A stretch of 64,000 nucleotides of DNA from Aselliscus stoliczkanus (GCA_033961575.1 CM066737.1:66112771-66176770), one strand, 5' to 3'. Numbered from the stretch's first letter, positions 1 through 12,340 are shown. Notes: generated from the letters alone by a model not told the origin. Made by a program: numbers and translations.

Positions 1-639
1 TTACATTTTAGGAATGCATCCATCAAAATGACTTGTCTCAACACCATAAATACATTCATTTTATTAATTAGATACATAGAAGCCACACTCCCAGTAGTCA
101 GTCAACATATATTGGATCCCTCCCATGTACAGACCACCATCCTAAGTACTCTGAGTCAATAATAAAAGACATGGTGGGGAAGGTACCTGATCAGATACTG
201 ACAGTATAAGGCAAAGACAAGCTAGATGCGTGAAACATGGATATTGACCTCCTCATAAAAACTACTAAAGATATCATGAATCACACCTGCATATCCCTAA
301 AGCAACAAAAACATGCATGCATAGTAACCACTAATCTGCCTTATGTTAAAAAGGAAGTTATTTATTCATCTGAATAGAGTTGTTCTGTAACCAGTCTTTA
401 CTATGTTTAACACATAAAATGGTAACAGTATCTTGATCCATCATAAATTATCTTCCCTCAGGTCTAGAGCGTGCAAATGGAGACAGGTATAAACATCAGC
501 ATTTTCAAGCCAAATGTATAGTGATAGGGAAAACAGGCTGTAAGATAATGAATCTTATTGCAATAGATAATAAACTTGGGTAATTCAAGATTATAAGAGC
601 TGACTCCCCTCTGAACTAAAATGGCCGTCATTTTTTTTT
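1..639. other. Unassigned AT-rich DNA
   Basis: I see no coding potential, tail, terminal repeat or recognisable repeat family here. It may hold decayed repeat sequence, but nothing can be named from the sequence alone. Confidence 0.4.
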
Positions 640-800
640 TTTATCAAATGTTTACTATGTGCAGGATGCTCTGTTCAATACTTTAAAAGATTTATCTCAT
701 TTAGTAATTACAATTACTCCAAGGTTAAAAATTATTATTCCCATTATATAGTGAGGAAACTGAGACTCAGAAAGGTGAAGCCATTTTCCAAGGATATGCA
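640..800 (-). repeat. MIR SINE fragment, antisense
   Basis: The order 'attattattcccattatata' then 'gaggaaactgagactcag' is the reverse complement of the MIR core, which carries the conserved ctcagtttcc..atctgtaaaat block. MIRs are ancient tRNA-derived SINEs found across mammals. This copy is diverged and lacks visible target duplications. Confidence 0.75.
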
Positions 801-2956
801 AAAGTGGTAGTCATCTTTAAAACTATGGTAGCCATTACTAGCACCCTCCAATTTATTTGGTTCTTTTTTCAGGCCAGTATACAGAGGATTATAATTTCCC
901 ATCTCCTTGAAATTAGAAGAGGCCATATGCCTAGGTCTGCCTAATGTAATGAGATCAAAAGTAACATGTCACTTTCAGGAAGAAGCATTGAAATACTTGT
1001 GCTTAACTCTCCAGCCCTGTCTTCCCATGTTGCTGTGGACCCAGGAGTTTTGTATTAAGATGACAACATTTTAATTTGCTGGAGTTTCCATCAGCCTGAA
1101 TAAGGGTTATGTGGAGCATACAAATTCCTCAACTCCTGCACTTCACCCTATAGTCACCCTACATTGGGTAAGTACCAGTAGTGAGAAACAAGCCTTTGCT
1201 ATTTTATTGAAGCCGCTGAGATTTTGGAGTTTGTTGATATAACAGAATAACATAGCCAGTCTTAATTGACAAAAAAAAAAATCTATATATTTTTAATCCA
1301 TATTCTGTCCTCTTTGCGTTATGCACCACCCCTTTTTTTCAATGGGCTGTTTTACAGCCTAATATATACCACATAATCATTCCTTTTTTTAATTTTTTTG
1401 CCACAATATTTGGTTTCTTATTATTTTCATTTCTTAAGTAGAATGGTGAGACTAAGAGAGGTCTTGATTTATATTTCTTCAATTAAGCTGAGCGAAATTA
1501 CAATGCCATCGAGGAATCACCTCCCATATACAGAATCTGCTGAAAATGCATGAACACAAAATCATTTTGTGTCATGTACTTGATCTGAAAGCTGCCAGGA
1601 GAGAAAAATACAGATTTGTCGGGGGATCCAACATCCTACTCAGCCTGCCAAAGCGACCTGCACACTCAATGGTGCTCACTGGGTACATGTATTTTGCCAC
1701 GTCCCTGGGGACTGGATGTGTCTGTGTATAATTTAGGATGGATGTGGATCTTCAGCTATTATAATTGACAAATTCACCAGTAAGTTATGGTGCAAAAGTA
1801 GTCACAGTCCACAAGAACACTGGTGTTTCCTTGAAGTATAACATGAAATTTTGGGGACTCAGCCAAATTATATGCTCCTTTCTTGTTGCTTGAATGCACC
1901 TTAAAAAGCATCTTGAGTAGTGAAATGAAAAATTAAAGTAGCTCTGTGCTCCTGGAACTGAGTTAGGATCAACATTTAAAAATCAAATTGATGTCAGTGG
2001 ACTAGACTTAAATGAGGAAACTGCTTAATTACAGTTCACCTAGGTTTGACCATGATGAGTAAATGTTTTATGGAGCACAGCCATTCTGATGGTAACTTTT
2101 CATTTTGATTGTCAGGCTAAGTTTCTCTATTAGCCATTGTGATGTGAGTGTATTTCTTCTAGCACTGTTTGACATGATAGGTATAAGGTTTCTATGGGCA
2201 ACCCTATCCAGGGAATAAAAGAACCAAGTCATCTCCCATGTGGATTTGACTTTAAATTTTAGTGGGTCTAACTTTATTTTGCAAGTAACTGGAGTATCAA
2301 AGTGTCAGGTTTTGAGAAACAGTTTAAAAATTATGCTAAACATAAATCTTAATACTTCCAGATAACATCTTATTTCAATTAAATTTCTGCAAATTGACCC
2401 AATTCTATTAGAAAAATCATGTTGCTTTTGCTAGGAGAGCAGTGTGTCTTCATCTGCTTTAAATTCCAATTCGCCTTACATCTAGTTTGTTTTCAAATTT
2501 TCCCTTAAATATGTTTTAATTGAATATCATCTTGTAATTCAATCTTGAGGCTCTGTTAATGTCAAAACACCAGAGTGAAGTCTGTGTGATTTAGAAACAG
2601 CTACAGGATTCATAGATTGAATTACGACCAAAGTATTCTTTTGAGGCTCAATATCTGAAACATATATTCAAGACACATTTATAGGTTATTAGTCATTTTA
2701 ATATTTGCATGGAACATGTCTTCTGCACCACGCAAGTCTCTCAGCCTCACCTCTCATTCCAGCCACGTCTGTGGTAACTAGTTCCCCACAGACTTTGACC
2801 ATGTGGCGCAGGTGAAACCAGACAGCACCTGACCTCGAGCCTGCACTAAATGTCTCTGAGTCCTACCCTGTGCTTCTCTGATACCACAGCACAGGCCAAG
2901 ATGGGGACCTGCTCATTGCTCACGCAAATGCAGCCTGAAAGTGCAGGGAAGTTAAA
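801..2956. other. Unassigned DNA, no gene seen
   Basis: This is mostly AT-rich single-copy-looking sequence. A 61-codon open frame at 1546-1731 and an open frame from 2850 have no recognisable domain, and I do not call them genes. The stretch 2730-2950 is more GC-rich than its surroundings, but I recognise nothing in it. Confidence 0.4.
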
Positions 2957-2965
2957 TCTTCATAG

Positions 2966-3507
2966 TTTTTTAATCCAGTTGTTGACTGATGGGCTTTTCG
3001 GTTGTTTCCATGTCTTGGCTACTGTGAATAGAGATATAGAGAAAAAACTGATGGCTGCCAGATGGGGAGGCGGGATGAGGAAGAAGAGGAGGGGATTAGA
3101 AAGTACAAATTGGTAGCCACAGTATTGCCATGGGGATATGGAAGACAGTTTGGGGAATATAATCAATAATGTTGTAAAGATTTCGTAGGACGTCAGATGG
3201 GCACTGTCTTATTAGGGAGGCCACTTCATGGACGGTGTAGATTCCTGACCACTGTGCTGTACACCTGAAATTGAATAATAAAGAATGTCAACTACAATTC
3301 TATATATATATATATATATATAGTCACAGGATGTGGAGTGCAGCATAGGGAATAGAGTTGATGGAATTGTAACAGCTATATACAATGTCAGAGGGGTAGT
3401 AGATTGGGGGGGAGTTTATCACTTTGTGAGGGGTGTAATTGTCTGGCTATTACATTGTTTTATACACCTGAAACTAATGAAAATTTTTCTTTAAATTTAA
3501 ACAAAAG
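2966..3507 (+). mobile_element. 5'-inverted (twin-primed) L1 3' end
   Basis: The left part (about 2966-3043) is antisense to the end of L1 ORF2: its complement reads ..agacatggaaacaacc.. as in the longer L1s here. From about 3045 the sequence switches to sense L1 3' UTR (..gatggggaggcgggatgag.., then ..acacctgaaa..) and ends in an A-rich tail. Copies of tcttcatag flank it at 2957-2965 and 3508-3516, so both arms are one insertion. An inverted 5' arm joined to a sense 3' arm is the known product of twin priming. An internal (TA)n at 3300-3322 has expanded. Confidence 0.8.
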
Positions 3508-3516
3508 TCTTCATAG

Positions 3517-4049
3517 GGCGATCCTTGACCAACTAGGATTGAAATTCGATGGTTAAGTGCTTCCTCCTTTCTTCTCCTAAGCAGACCACTCCGAGAAACA
3601 CTTCCTAAGTCTCCTCTCAGGGTTCTGCAGGAGTGAGCAACAAGTCAGAATGGCCACCTTGATAATGTGTCCTTAGACTGGCTTCCTCTCCCTCTCTCTT
3701 TCACTCTCTCTGTCCCTTACTCCTGCTCCATGAGTCATAGTTCCAAATAAGACATTGTCTCTCACTGTATTTTAGGGAAACTGAGGCTAAGACACCATAT
3801 AAATTCATTAAGTAAATTTACATGAATTCCAAATCGTTATCACAGTTTACTTCCCACATTATGATAGAAAACATCCATATTATGCTCTCTGAAATAAACC
3901 TGTGATTTATCAACTGTTCCTAGAAGAAAATTAGTTATATCAGGGAGAGAACAAGTTTATTCAAGATAGATGACAATAGGGATTATGTATAAATGAAACA
4001 GAATGGTGAGATGCACATACCACAGAGTGTCCTTGGTCTCACTTTTTCA
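3517..4049. other. Unassigned DNA
   Basis: There is no recognisable gene or repeat, apart from a CT-rich stretch near 3680-3715 (repeated ctctctct). Confidence 0.35.
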
Positions 4050-4100
4050 TTCAACATATATCAAGTGTACATTAGATGCCAGGCACTTTTCCTGGGTATT
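4050..4100 (+). repeat. L2-like fragment, left half
   Basis: The text 'gatgccaggcacttttcctgggtattaag' matches the recalled L2 motif tgccaggcactgttctaggc. It continues after the inserted L1 at about 4442-4495 with gctatcctagtgaagcttac, so the L1 interrupted an older L2. Confidence 0.55.
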
Positions 4101-4115
4101 AAGAATACAGAAGTG

Positions 4116-4426
4116 GCAGCTTCAGATGTACAGTACAGAGGTCAGGTCTCATGATGTGGTCTACCTAACAAGACATGCTGCTGAATAATATTATATGTCA
4201 ACTATAATTTAATATATATATAGTCATGCGATATGCAGTATAATATGGGAATGGAGTCAATGGAATTGTAATAGATATGTATGATATCAGCGGTGGGGGG
4301 GCAATGAATGGGAGGAGGGGGGTTATCACTTTGTAAGGGGTGAAAAGGATAACTATTGCATTGTTTTGTACATCTGAAACCAATAATTTTTAAAAAAAGG
4401 GAAAAAAGAAAATTCAAGGAAAAAAA
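4116..4426 (+). mobile_element. 5'-inverted (twin-primed) L1 3' end
   Basis: Positions 4116-4180 (..cttcagatgtacagtacag.. and ..ctacctaacaagacatg) are antisense L1 3' UTR; compare 34621-34690. From about 4181 the sequence becomes sense 3' UTR (..atgtcaactataat..) with a G-rich tract near 4294-4322 and a long A-rich tail. The duplication aagaatacagaRgtg is at 4101-4115 and 4427-4441 with one mismatch, so this is a single insertion. It lies inside an L2 fragment. Confidence 0.85.
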
Positions 4427-4441
4427 AAGAATACAGAGGTG

Positions 4442-4495
4442 CATACGGCAGATATGGTCGCTATCCTAGTGAAGCTTACAATCTATAGATTTCAC
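4442..4495 (+). repeat. L2-like fragment, right half
   Basis: This continues the L2-like sequence cut by the L1 insertion: 'ctagtgaagcttacaatctatag' parallels the recalled L2 motif catggagcttacattctag. Confidence 0.5.
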
Positions 4496-5547
4496 AGTGG
4501 TCAATCAGAGATACATATCAGCCCCAAAAATATGATCAATAGAGGAAAAATGAAATTCTTCCCTCAGAACCATCTCCACTCTCACCCCCAAGTAACTCCA
4601 GAAGTAAATGCATAGGGAAAAGTAGAGGCCACAGAAAGGAGAATAAGCGTAATCAGTGGAGCCAAGTGCTCATGCCAACAATAAAGTAAGAAAACTTCCT
4701 GATTACCTTCACTGGAGCAGTTCCCTATTTGGCCTTAATGTATCATGACTTTAACTGTTCTCTGAAAACTATTTGTAAATAAATGGTCTTGCTCATGGAC
4801 TCGCTTGCTACAACAACACTGAAATGTCCTCCCAGTGAAGTTCTCACCAGGCTATTGCCAACTGTGCAACCAAGAAGGCAGTTACTCAAGAAACTACTTG
4901 AAAGAAGAAAAGAAAACCCAGCTCTTTTAAGACGACACAGTGCTCTAGCTATCCAGATTAATTTGGATTTGGGTTTGAAATACCATATAAATTATGTATC
5001 TTTCCTGTGGGTTCACAAACACTTTTCTCAAGCTTCAAGGACTGCCATCTCACCTTAAACTGATGGGACTCGATGGGACTAACAATGCTCAGTGTCTCAA
5101 TATGTTAGGGCATTTACACCTCCTTCTTCCTCTGAAGAGCTCACAAAGCAAGGGGAAGCAAAAGGGAGTGAGGACATTGTTTTAAAAGATAATATATTAA
5201 AGTAAAGTTTATTTAATGACTAATCAGATTGCTTAGGAAATGAGGCTTTTTTGTTGCTGCCCTTTTAATGATTGGAAGGTTAAAGAAAATACTTTGTGTT
5301 TAGATAGTTTCCAAAATAAGAGCCCCTATCCTGCTTTGATAAATGTAATAAATATCCAGTTCCCTCAATTTTGTGTTTGAAATCTTGAATAATAATAGCT
5401 AATATGTGGTATCTTTGAAAGATGGAATAGAAATTGCCCATAAATTGCAAGTTGTAATAAAATAAAACTTTGCTGAAAAACTCAGACATTGCAATTCAAA
5501 AGGGTTCTTGCAAAAATATTAGAAAACGCTCAAGATCAAGGTATGAA

Positions 5548-5611
<64 letters not shown>

Positions 5612-6536
5612 CTTATAAAATTATTGAACTTCAAGGACAAAGAAACTTACATGCATTCTGACAAAAGAAATAGATGACTTACAAAACAAAATAAAAACAA
5701 AAAAACTCTGGCTCGTCTTGAAATTCTCATTAACTGCATTCAAGAAAACAGTGGAGCAAACCTACAAATTGTGGATTATCAAAAGCTGTAGCCCAATAAT
5801 TCCTAGGATGTTGTTCATTTTAAAGGTAATAGAAAAGCATTCTCAAATACTGCAATACCAAAAAAATGTATACACATGACATGTATTTGTCTTTTGTTAT
5901 CAGTACATATTGAGTACTACAATTTTAATATAGTTTTTTTCCTTTCTTAAAATGTGAATAGTTTTTTTTTAGCACCTCTGTATGTAATAACTCAAGGATT
6001 TTAGCATCTATTCACACTTCTTGAAAAATCTTAATAAAATTATCCCTGTTAATATCAAGTTCCACTTCACAAGAGAAACCATCTTTTAGGTGCTTTACTG
6101 GAGGGTTAATTTGTAGTGCACCAAAAAAGTTGCCCTTGCCAAAGAGGTTTTTGTTGTAGTATTAGAAATTCCTTTAGGTTAAAATGTGACTCTTTTAAAA
6201 TGCAAATACTTCTGGGAAGACTAACATATTAAGCATTTCACAGTCATTGACAACATCTTAATGAATAAGTTTAATTGATCAAATATTTCCCTTTTAACAG
6301 CTAAGCTGAAGTGAGGTGAACCTGCTGCATATGAATTTTGATGTGGTGAGAAGATTTTAGAAGGAAAGTAGATGGAAAAGCCTGAATGGGCTGCCAAGCA
6401 AAGCCAGGAAGCATTTGTGCACCCTTAAGACAATGTGACTTATTTGACAGTTTTGCTTAATACAGCCTGCACACAAGATGATGGAAGTGGAAAACTGAGC
6501 AAAGTCTGGAATGAAATCCAAAACATATGAGTACAC
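4496..6536. other. Unassigned DNA with one basic open frame and a TA repeat
   Basis: The plus-strand frame 4783-5058 encodes 91 residues with an Arg/Lys/Leu-rich centre (KKLLERRKENPALLRRHSA), which is unusual for random AT-rich DNA. I cannot link it to a family. There is no splice or promoter signal I would trust. The rest shows no gene. Confidence 0.35.
5548..5608. repeat. (GT)n(TA)n microsatellite
   Basis: A short GT run passes directly into about 25 TA units. Open frames over it that encode Tyr-Ile repeats are not coding. Confidence 0.95.
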
Positions 6537-6550
6537 TGGAATTTGCTTTT

Positions 6551-6996
6551 TTTTTTTTTTTTTTAAAGATTTTATTGGGGAATTCGCGGAGGGGAACAGC
6601 GTTGGGGAATCGGGGAAGGGGAACAGACAAGTTGCTGTCCCCTTGTTCCTCAGTTCAGTTGCGGAGGATGTTGCTTCACTGTTGGTATCGTCATTGCGCC
6701 CTTCCCGGATGAGGCAGATGGGTCGCCAGCCTCTGGATGTCGCTCACCGCGGCTATTGGCAGCTCACGCTGGCTGCCAGCCGCTCACGCTGGCTGCGGGC
6801 CACCCACTGTAGCCTATGGCAGCCCACTGCAGCAGGGGCTGCAGCCCACACCATCACTGGGACTTGCACAGCCCAGCTCCAGCTGGAGCTGTTGTTAGCT
6901 GTAGAGGGCAATGTCACTGGCCCTCATGTGGGATCCGAACCGGGGCCGCTGGCATCCCAAAACCAGCGCTTAACCAATGCGCCACTCGGCCGGCCC
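6551..6996 (-). mobile_element. Long bat tRNA-derived SINE (Rhin/Ves-like), antisense
   Basis: Read on the minus strand, it starts with the tRNA-like head (ggccggccgagtggcgcat..), continues through a GC-rich body of about 350 bp, and ends in ..attccccaataaaatcttt followed by poly-A. The head carries Pol III box A- and B-like sequences. The target duplication tggaatttgctttt is perfect at 6537-6550 and 6997-7010, so the insertion is fairly recent. The body holds a short tandem duplication (gctcacgctggctgc twice, 6763-6797). The family name is recalled, not searched. Confidence 0.85.
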
Positions 6997-7010
6997 TGGA
7001 ATTTGCTTTT

Positions 7011-7824
7011 AAACATGATTCCTTCTATGATTTGTTTTTATATTTTCCCTCAGAAAGTACAGTTCACAAAGTCTTGTTAGCTGTGGGTTCATTTTTAAAA
7101 AAGCTTTATTTGAAATTATCCTTCTTAATTCAGCAAGGGAGACCCATGCTCAGGTTGAAATATAATGGATTTTAAGGATAGTTGACAAAAATAAAAAAAC
7201 AACACATACTTCCTTTTGTGTATTTTGTACAAACATTAATCAATTCCCCCTTTTGGTCATACATTGGCTAAGGCACAAAACAATTTTATGGCAGGCTTGT
7301 TAACTTTGGTAAGAAAGTAAATATAACTGTATATGGACATGAACATTCATGTCTGTCACACATTTAATATAGCAACAGGACTGAAAAAATGTCCAAAAGG
7401 TGACCTGTCTCCCTGGTATTTAAATTTTAGTGCTTAAACAATTTATTGCATTCTAATGAATATATAAAAGAGAAATTTCACTTGGAGCCCTATGGAGTTG
7501 TATGACTCCCAACAGCTTCAAAAGGGAAAGAGAAAAGTATGGGTTCATTAAGGAACCCAGAACGTAAATGACGCCCTCCTAGATACTCAGCCCCAGGGCA
7601 CATCATAATGTTCAGAAGGCTCAGAATTATGTATCGACAATAGCAGAGGTCAGCGATAGCAGAAAGTGAAGTTATACTGCATTGCGAAAAAACACATTCT
7701 CTGAAGGAAAAAAAAAGCCACTGTATTATTACAAAGAGAAAAAAACAGAATCCTAACTGGCATTCCACCACTGTTCCTAACATATTTCTTTTCCAGGTTC
7801 TTTCATATAAGATGTGAAATAATA
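7011..7824. other. Unassigned DNA
   Basis: No gene is recognised. A 183-codon minus-strand open frame (7490-8041) runs across unrelated DNA and the following MIR, so it is unlikely to be coding. Confidence 0.4.
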
Positions 7825-8060
7825 CAGTAATTAAGCACATAGGTTCTGGGGCCTCATTCCCTGAATTTAAATCCCACTTCTGCCATTTCATAGCTGTTTG
7901 ACATTTGGCAAGTTTCTCAGTTTCCCTTTGCCTCAGTTTCCTTATCTGTAAAAAAGATATAAATACTAACCTTTTATTGTTGTTGCAAGGATTAAATAAG
8001 TAAAAATGTATAAAATTGTTAGAACAATATCTGCCACACACTAAGTACTATATGGCTAGC
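7825..8060 (+). repeat. MIR SINE, sense, nearly full
   Basis: The MIR order is clear: ttaagcacataggttctgg, then tttaaatcccacttctgcc, then the core ctcagtttccttatctg, then ttgttgcaaggattaaataag. It is diverged and ancient. Confidence 0.85.
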
Positions 8061-9344
8061 TATTATCATTTAGAATTAACCATGATACTTCTTCGCAATT
8101 GTTATCTTGATGCTTAAGTCATAATGCTTTTATACTGCATTCCACAAATTTTAAACTGTTGTTAATATACCCGTGACATCTATGCTTTCCAGTTAAGATG
8201 AGATTTATCATGATTTCAGCCATCAAAAAAAAAATAATCATTATACAATTAACTCAATTATCCATGAAAAGTCAAATGACACCAAAGCTTCATTAATGAT
8301 AAATATGAGGAAAAGGCAGAAGTGAGGATGTCTCATGTTACCACCTTAAAGAAAGAAGGCTAATATCATATTGTTTGCTAATAAACATTTTACTTCCAAG
8401 GAAGTATTTACTTGGGAGTAAAACAAAAAGGGGCAATCTAGATGGCCATATGCAATGACTTACAATAGATTTTCTTTTTATCAATTGGGGAAAAATTCAA
8501 AACTAGAATGTTAAATACTATTTTCATTGGTGATTAAGGCAATGAAATCATCATGAAATTGAGGGGCAGGTCAGTTAAACCATTTATAGACATTTAATGA
8601 ATTGTACTCAGTTCATCTACTGATCTAAAAAAAATCATTTTCATTCCACCTACAACCTATGGTAGCAATTGCTCTTACGGTATCTTCTTAGGTGTGTCAG
8701 ATAAGAGAAAATGGCATATTCCTAAGCCTTAAAGCTATGGGCTATTTTTTTGTATCTTACTGTTAGATAATCTAATTAATTCATTACCTACTACACCACT
8801 GTATTTCTACCAGCTTGAGGGCATACCTTTCTGACACAAGGTATTTAGTATCACAGTAGGAGGACTTATTGTATTATTCCTTAGTCTCATGATACCTGGA
8901 AAAAACATAAAGAAATGGCCCATTACCGGAAAGAAATCTTACTAATAGCCTGTTATGTACAAATATAGAATTGATGAATGTACAACATATTTATATTTCA
9001 CCTATCAACCTGTACAGAATCTTTCTTGGTCATCCAGTGTCTTCCTAAGATCCCCCCGCCCACCTCACCTTTCTTCCTCTACTTTTTCCTCACAATTGCT
9101 CAACCTTTATCACTCTGCATCCCCGCGCCCCCCCGCCACACACACACACACTCCCCACTATTGTGGCTCTGTCCTGGAGGTTGCTGCCAGATCCTTTTCG
9201 GTACTGAGCTTGCTCCTGAACCATTTTGAAGGAGTGGCATTAAATGCCTAAGACCTTGAACATCCCAGAGGCTTTATGCCTCCATATTATGTCACATAAA
9301 CAAATATTTTACTGACAATATTTTTAAGGTGTTATAATATTGGG
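8061..9344. other. Unassigned DNA
   Basis: AT-rich with no recognisable gene. A short C-rich stretch and CA run at about 9120-9155 is the only local peculiarity. Confidence 0.4.
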
Positions 9345-9575
9345 GTTAATAATGTGGGCCATGGAGTCAGACCATTAGGGTTGAAATCTTGGCTCCCTCA
9401 CTTCCTAACTGTAGCTACCGCTAATTATAAGCCTCACCTTCCTCTGCTATAAAATAAGGATAATAATAGTACCTACCTCACTGGTGTGAGGACTGAGTTC
9501 ATACATGTAAGAAGGACTGATTAGTGCCTGACACATAGTAAGCAGCCACTCAATAAGTATGAGCAGTTGTTATTA
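9345..9575 (+). repeat. MIR SINE, sense
   Basis: It shows the MIR 5' part (ggccatggagtcagacc), the core (aataaggataataatagtac) and the 3' part (tgcctgacacatagtaagca). No target duplication survives. Confidence 0.85.
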
Positions 9576-10734
9576 CTACTGGCTGACGAGCCCAAGGTTC
9601 TCATGATGCTGGAGGGTCCCCCAAAGTAACATCTTACACAGCAGGCTAAAATGCCTTCCCAGCACTCATTTAATGTCTGAAGTACCATTCTCAGAGGCCT
9701 TCCTACTGACTGGTAAGAGCTAACTTATCTAATAAATTAATTGGTTTTGTGACTAGAGGTAGTTGCCATCGATTACATAATGTTATTTCTCATAGGGAAC
9801 ATTTGCTGTTAGAGTTCTTTTGGAGACAATGCCTCGTGAAAAATGAATGGCCAGCATAGGGCCCAGTAGCCATCTCTATGTGGAAATAGCCTTGTTTAGG
9901 ACCAGAGGCTTTACTGTTTTTACTTCAGAAACTGAGATTTACAAATTACCACTAAAGAAGTTCTTTCATCTGAAAAGTACTGTGTTTTCAGATGAAGCAA
10001 ACTTATGAGGTGAGATTAGTGCCTTAGTCACAGGGTATAGAAAAAAACATGGTTTACCAGGAGATGAATCATATTATTTCTATCTCCACACTCCTGACAT
10101 TAAACCCCTTGATTCTGCTGCATCTTTATTCACAATGTCTGTCAATTCTGTCCCTTTCCTTACCATTCCATGTTTCTTAATGCAGTGGTCTACTTTAACC
10201 CCCTATCTCCAGTTTTTCTCTCATCCTGTGTACTTCTATCATATTAATTTTTCCAAATTTCTACTTCCAGCAAGTTACTCTCTAGCACAAAATCTTCACT
10301 CTAAAACGAAACAGAACAAAACAAAACAAAAACATTTTTCTTGGCCTTCCACTAAAAACCCTCCACCCTCGCCCACATAATAAGTGATAAAAGGAGGCTG
10401 TAAAATTGGATTTCTTGGAGGTAGCTAAGAAGAGATTCATTTTTACAGGAATACAGAAGAAAAATATCCCAAGAATGTCTCTAATGTTACCGACCTTGCT
10501 TGCTGGGAACAAGATTCCCGGATGATGTGCTTTCCAGGGCCCTGCCTGCACAGCGATTGAGTGGAGGTGAAAGGATAATTCCCAAAGGTTTCCACAAGAG
10601 GGCAGCAAACACCGACTGTGAGGTAGTGTAGACGCTAGCAAGTCCGCAGGGGGAAAAAAGGGAGTGCAAGGTAAGGTGAACCCTAATCACCTTTTCCCAT
10701 TCAGATGGTATCCGACTGCCCCTTATAGGCGAAG
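9576..10734. other. Unassigned DNA
   Basis: No gene is recognised. An (AAAAC)n-like stretch lies at about 10304-10332. The minus-strand frame 10282-10641 has no recognisable domain. Confidence 0.35.
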
Positions 10735-10844
10735 GTCAAACTTCAAAATCACCCTGGGAACTTGGTAGATATGCAGATGTCTGGCCCTCACACAGGTGAT
10801 TTTGATGCAGTTGTTCTTCAGGTTCTGAGAATCTGATACAACAT
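10735..10844 (-). repeat. MER5A-like hAT DNA transposon fragment
   Basis: The sequence resembles the recalled MER5A core (..aaatcaccctgggaacttg.. and ..gtgattttgatgcag..ggttctgagaa). MER5A is a nonautonomous hAT-Charlie element. The fragment is diverged, its orientation is approximate, and a short SINE was inserted next to it. Confidence 0.5.
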
Positions 10845-10856
10845 AAAAACTATCTA

Positions 10857-10981
10857 GGGCTGTCCGAATGGCGCAGTGGTTGAGCGCTGGTTTGGGAAGC
10901 CAGCAGCCCCGGTTCGGGTCCCACATGTGAGGGCCAGTGACACTACCCTCCAAAAAAAAACAACAACAAAAAAAAACCCCA
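10857..10981 (+). mobile_element. Short bat tRNA-derived SINE, sense
   Basis: The head gggctgtccgaatggcgcag is followed by an anticodon-arm-like hairpin (ctggt-ttgggaa-gccag), a B box-like cggttcgggtcc, then ccagtgacactaccctcc and a long A-rich tail. The target duplication aaaaactatcta is perfect at 10845-10856 and 10982-10993. It is a tRNA-head-plus-A-tail form lacking the body seen at 6.55 kb. Confidence 0.9.
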
Positions 10982-10993
10982 AAAAACTATCTA

Positions 10994-11407
10994 ATTCTGT
11001 GATCTTCACTTCCACACTATTTGTATCTTTCCTTAGGCTGTTTCCACTTTGTTATTGCTGTTTTCCTCCATGTCTGCACCTGTGAAAAAAATTTTCCATC
11101 CTTAAAACCTATTGCAAATGCAACCTTCTTTCTGATATTTTTCCAGAACAACTTCCACCCCCCACAACCCCCAACAGGTTGTTAACTTTTGCTGTATTGG
11201 ATGGATATGGAGAAGTCTTAGTACTGGGGCAGGGAGTGTTAGAGGCACTGTGGTGGTATTTCTGGGATACTGCTGGAAGGTGGGTTCTAATTTTTGCATA
11301 GAAGTTTTGCAGCTGTTTGTTGACTAGAGTTAAAATTAACCCAAGGGCTATCAGTTGGCTAAAACATTTGGGAAGTAGCCCACATATCAAGCCTTCCATG
11401 GGTTAGA
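10994..11407. other. Unassigned DNA
   Basis: I see no gene or named repeat. Confidence 0.35.
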
Positions 11408-11580
11408 GCAGTGGTTCTCAATTGTGCAAATTGGAGTTACCTGGGGTTATTTAAAAACTCATGATACCTAGAGCCCGTCTCCAGACATCTGACTTACTTA
11501 GTATGGAGTATTACCTAGGAATAAATATTTTTCAAACCTCCCTAAGAGAGCCTAACATGCATCAAAGTTTAGAAGCTATG
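11408..11580 (+). repeat. MER5A-like hAT DNA transposon
   Basis: It begins agcagtggttctcaattgtg, which matches the recalled MER5A terminus cagtggttctcaaa. The internal gagcccgtctccagacatctgac matches the family's pyrimidine-rich middle. It is old and diverged. Confidence 0.6.
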
Positions 11581-11876
11581 GATTAGAGTGAGCACAATAG
11601 GTCTGACACATTATGGGAGAAGGACAGTCAGCCATGTCAGAGCAGCAGTCTTGGGATGGGGAAAATAGGGAATGAACTGGTTCCCTATAGTCACCTCCAT
11701 AAAGACGGTTGTAGGGGAGAGGGATTAGTAATTCTGCGGGGATTATCAATTGAGCATGTGCAGTTGAAGATAAGTTATATATAGCAGATCTTTGGCAAGA
11801 TGCATATGATGGGTTAGGAGGCATTGTTGTTACTGAAATCAAGGGATTCGTTTTGGCTGTGCACATGAAAGCCAAA

Positions 11877-12340
11877 GGAGATATGGACAGGAGTTTGCAG
11901 CAAAGAAAGTAGAGGTTTATTTAAGGAAACGACTCCAAGCCCAGAGACAGGTGAGCTAGCTCTCAAAGATCTGGCTTCCTGATGGTGTGTAGGTTACAGA
12001 TTATATAGGGTGCAATCACAAGACACCATGGGTTGGTAATAAATCATTTCATTAGGTCTTGAGGACAGTTCTGAGGTTTTTCCCAGAGTTCCTCTGTCTC
12101 ATTTCATGGGAAAGTAGCCAGGTGGTCATTCCACTTCAGGGCTTAGGAGGTGAAACATAACTTAGGTCACAATGTTATATTTAGCCTGCCAGAGGTCTGG
12201 ACTGTGTGACCATTAGGTCCAGACTACTACTGTCCTCTGCTGCCTTGGGGGTTGTTGATAAACTGGGGGAAAGACTAGGTCTCTGAAGGGCAGATGAAGT
12301 GGAGAGATGATTTCTAGAGCTAGGATTTAAACTAAAATTA
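11877..12340 (-). repeat. Solo LTR-like repeat, copy A, antisense
   Basis: Read on the minus strand, it carries aataaacctctactttc near its end, as in an LTR R/U5 region with a polyadenylation signal. It is clearly related to 22.84-23.46 kb: shared blocks include aggtcttgaggacagttctg/agatcttgaggacagttctg, catgggaaagtagccagg, ggaaagactaggtctctga and gatgatttctagagctagg. No internal retroviral genes lie next to either copy, so both look like solo LTRs. The family is not named. Confidence 0.6.

Noticed and set aside
5470..5677. Open frames encoding Tyr-Ile repeats
   Set aside because: They are translations of a (TA)n microsatellite.
7490..8041. 183-codon minus-strand frame
   Set aside because: It crosses a MIR and unrelated DNA, and I see no domain in it.
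10857..10930. Possible tRNA genes at SINE heads
   Set aside because: Each head is joined to a SINE body or A tail and flanked by target duplications; no complete acceptor stem closes, so these are SINEs.
11877..12340. A complete endogenous retrovirus
   Set aside because: No gag, pol or env sequence adjoins any LTR-like repeat here; only solo LTR-like pieces are visible.
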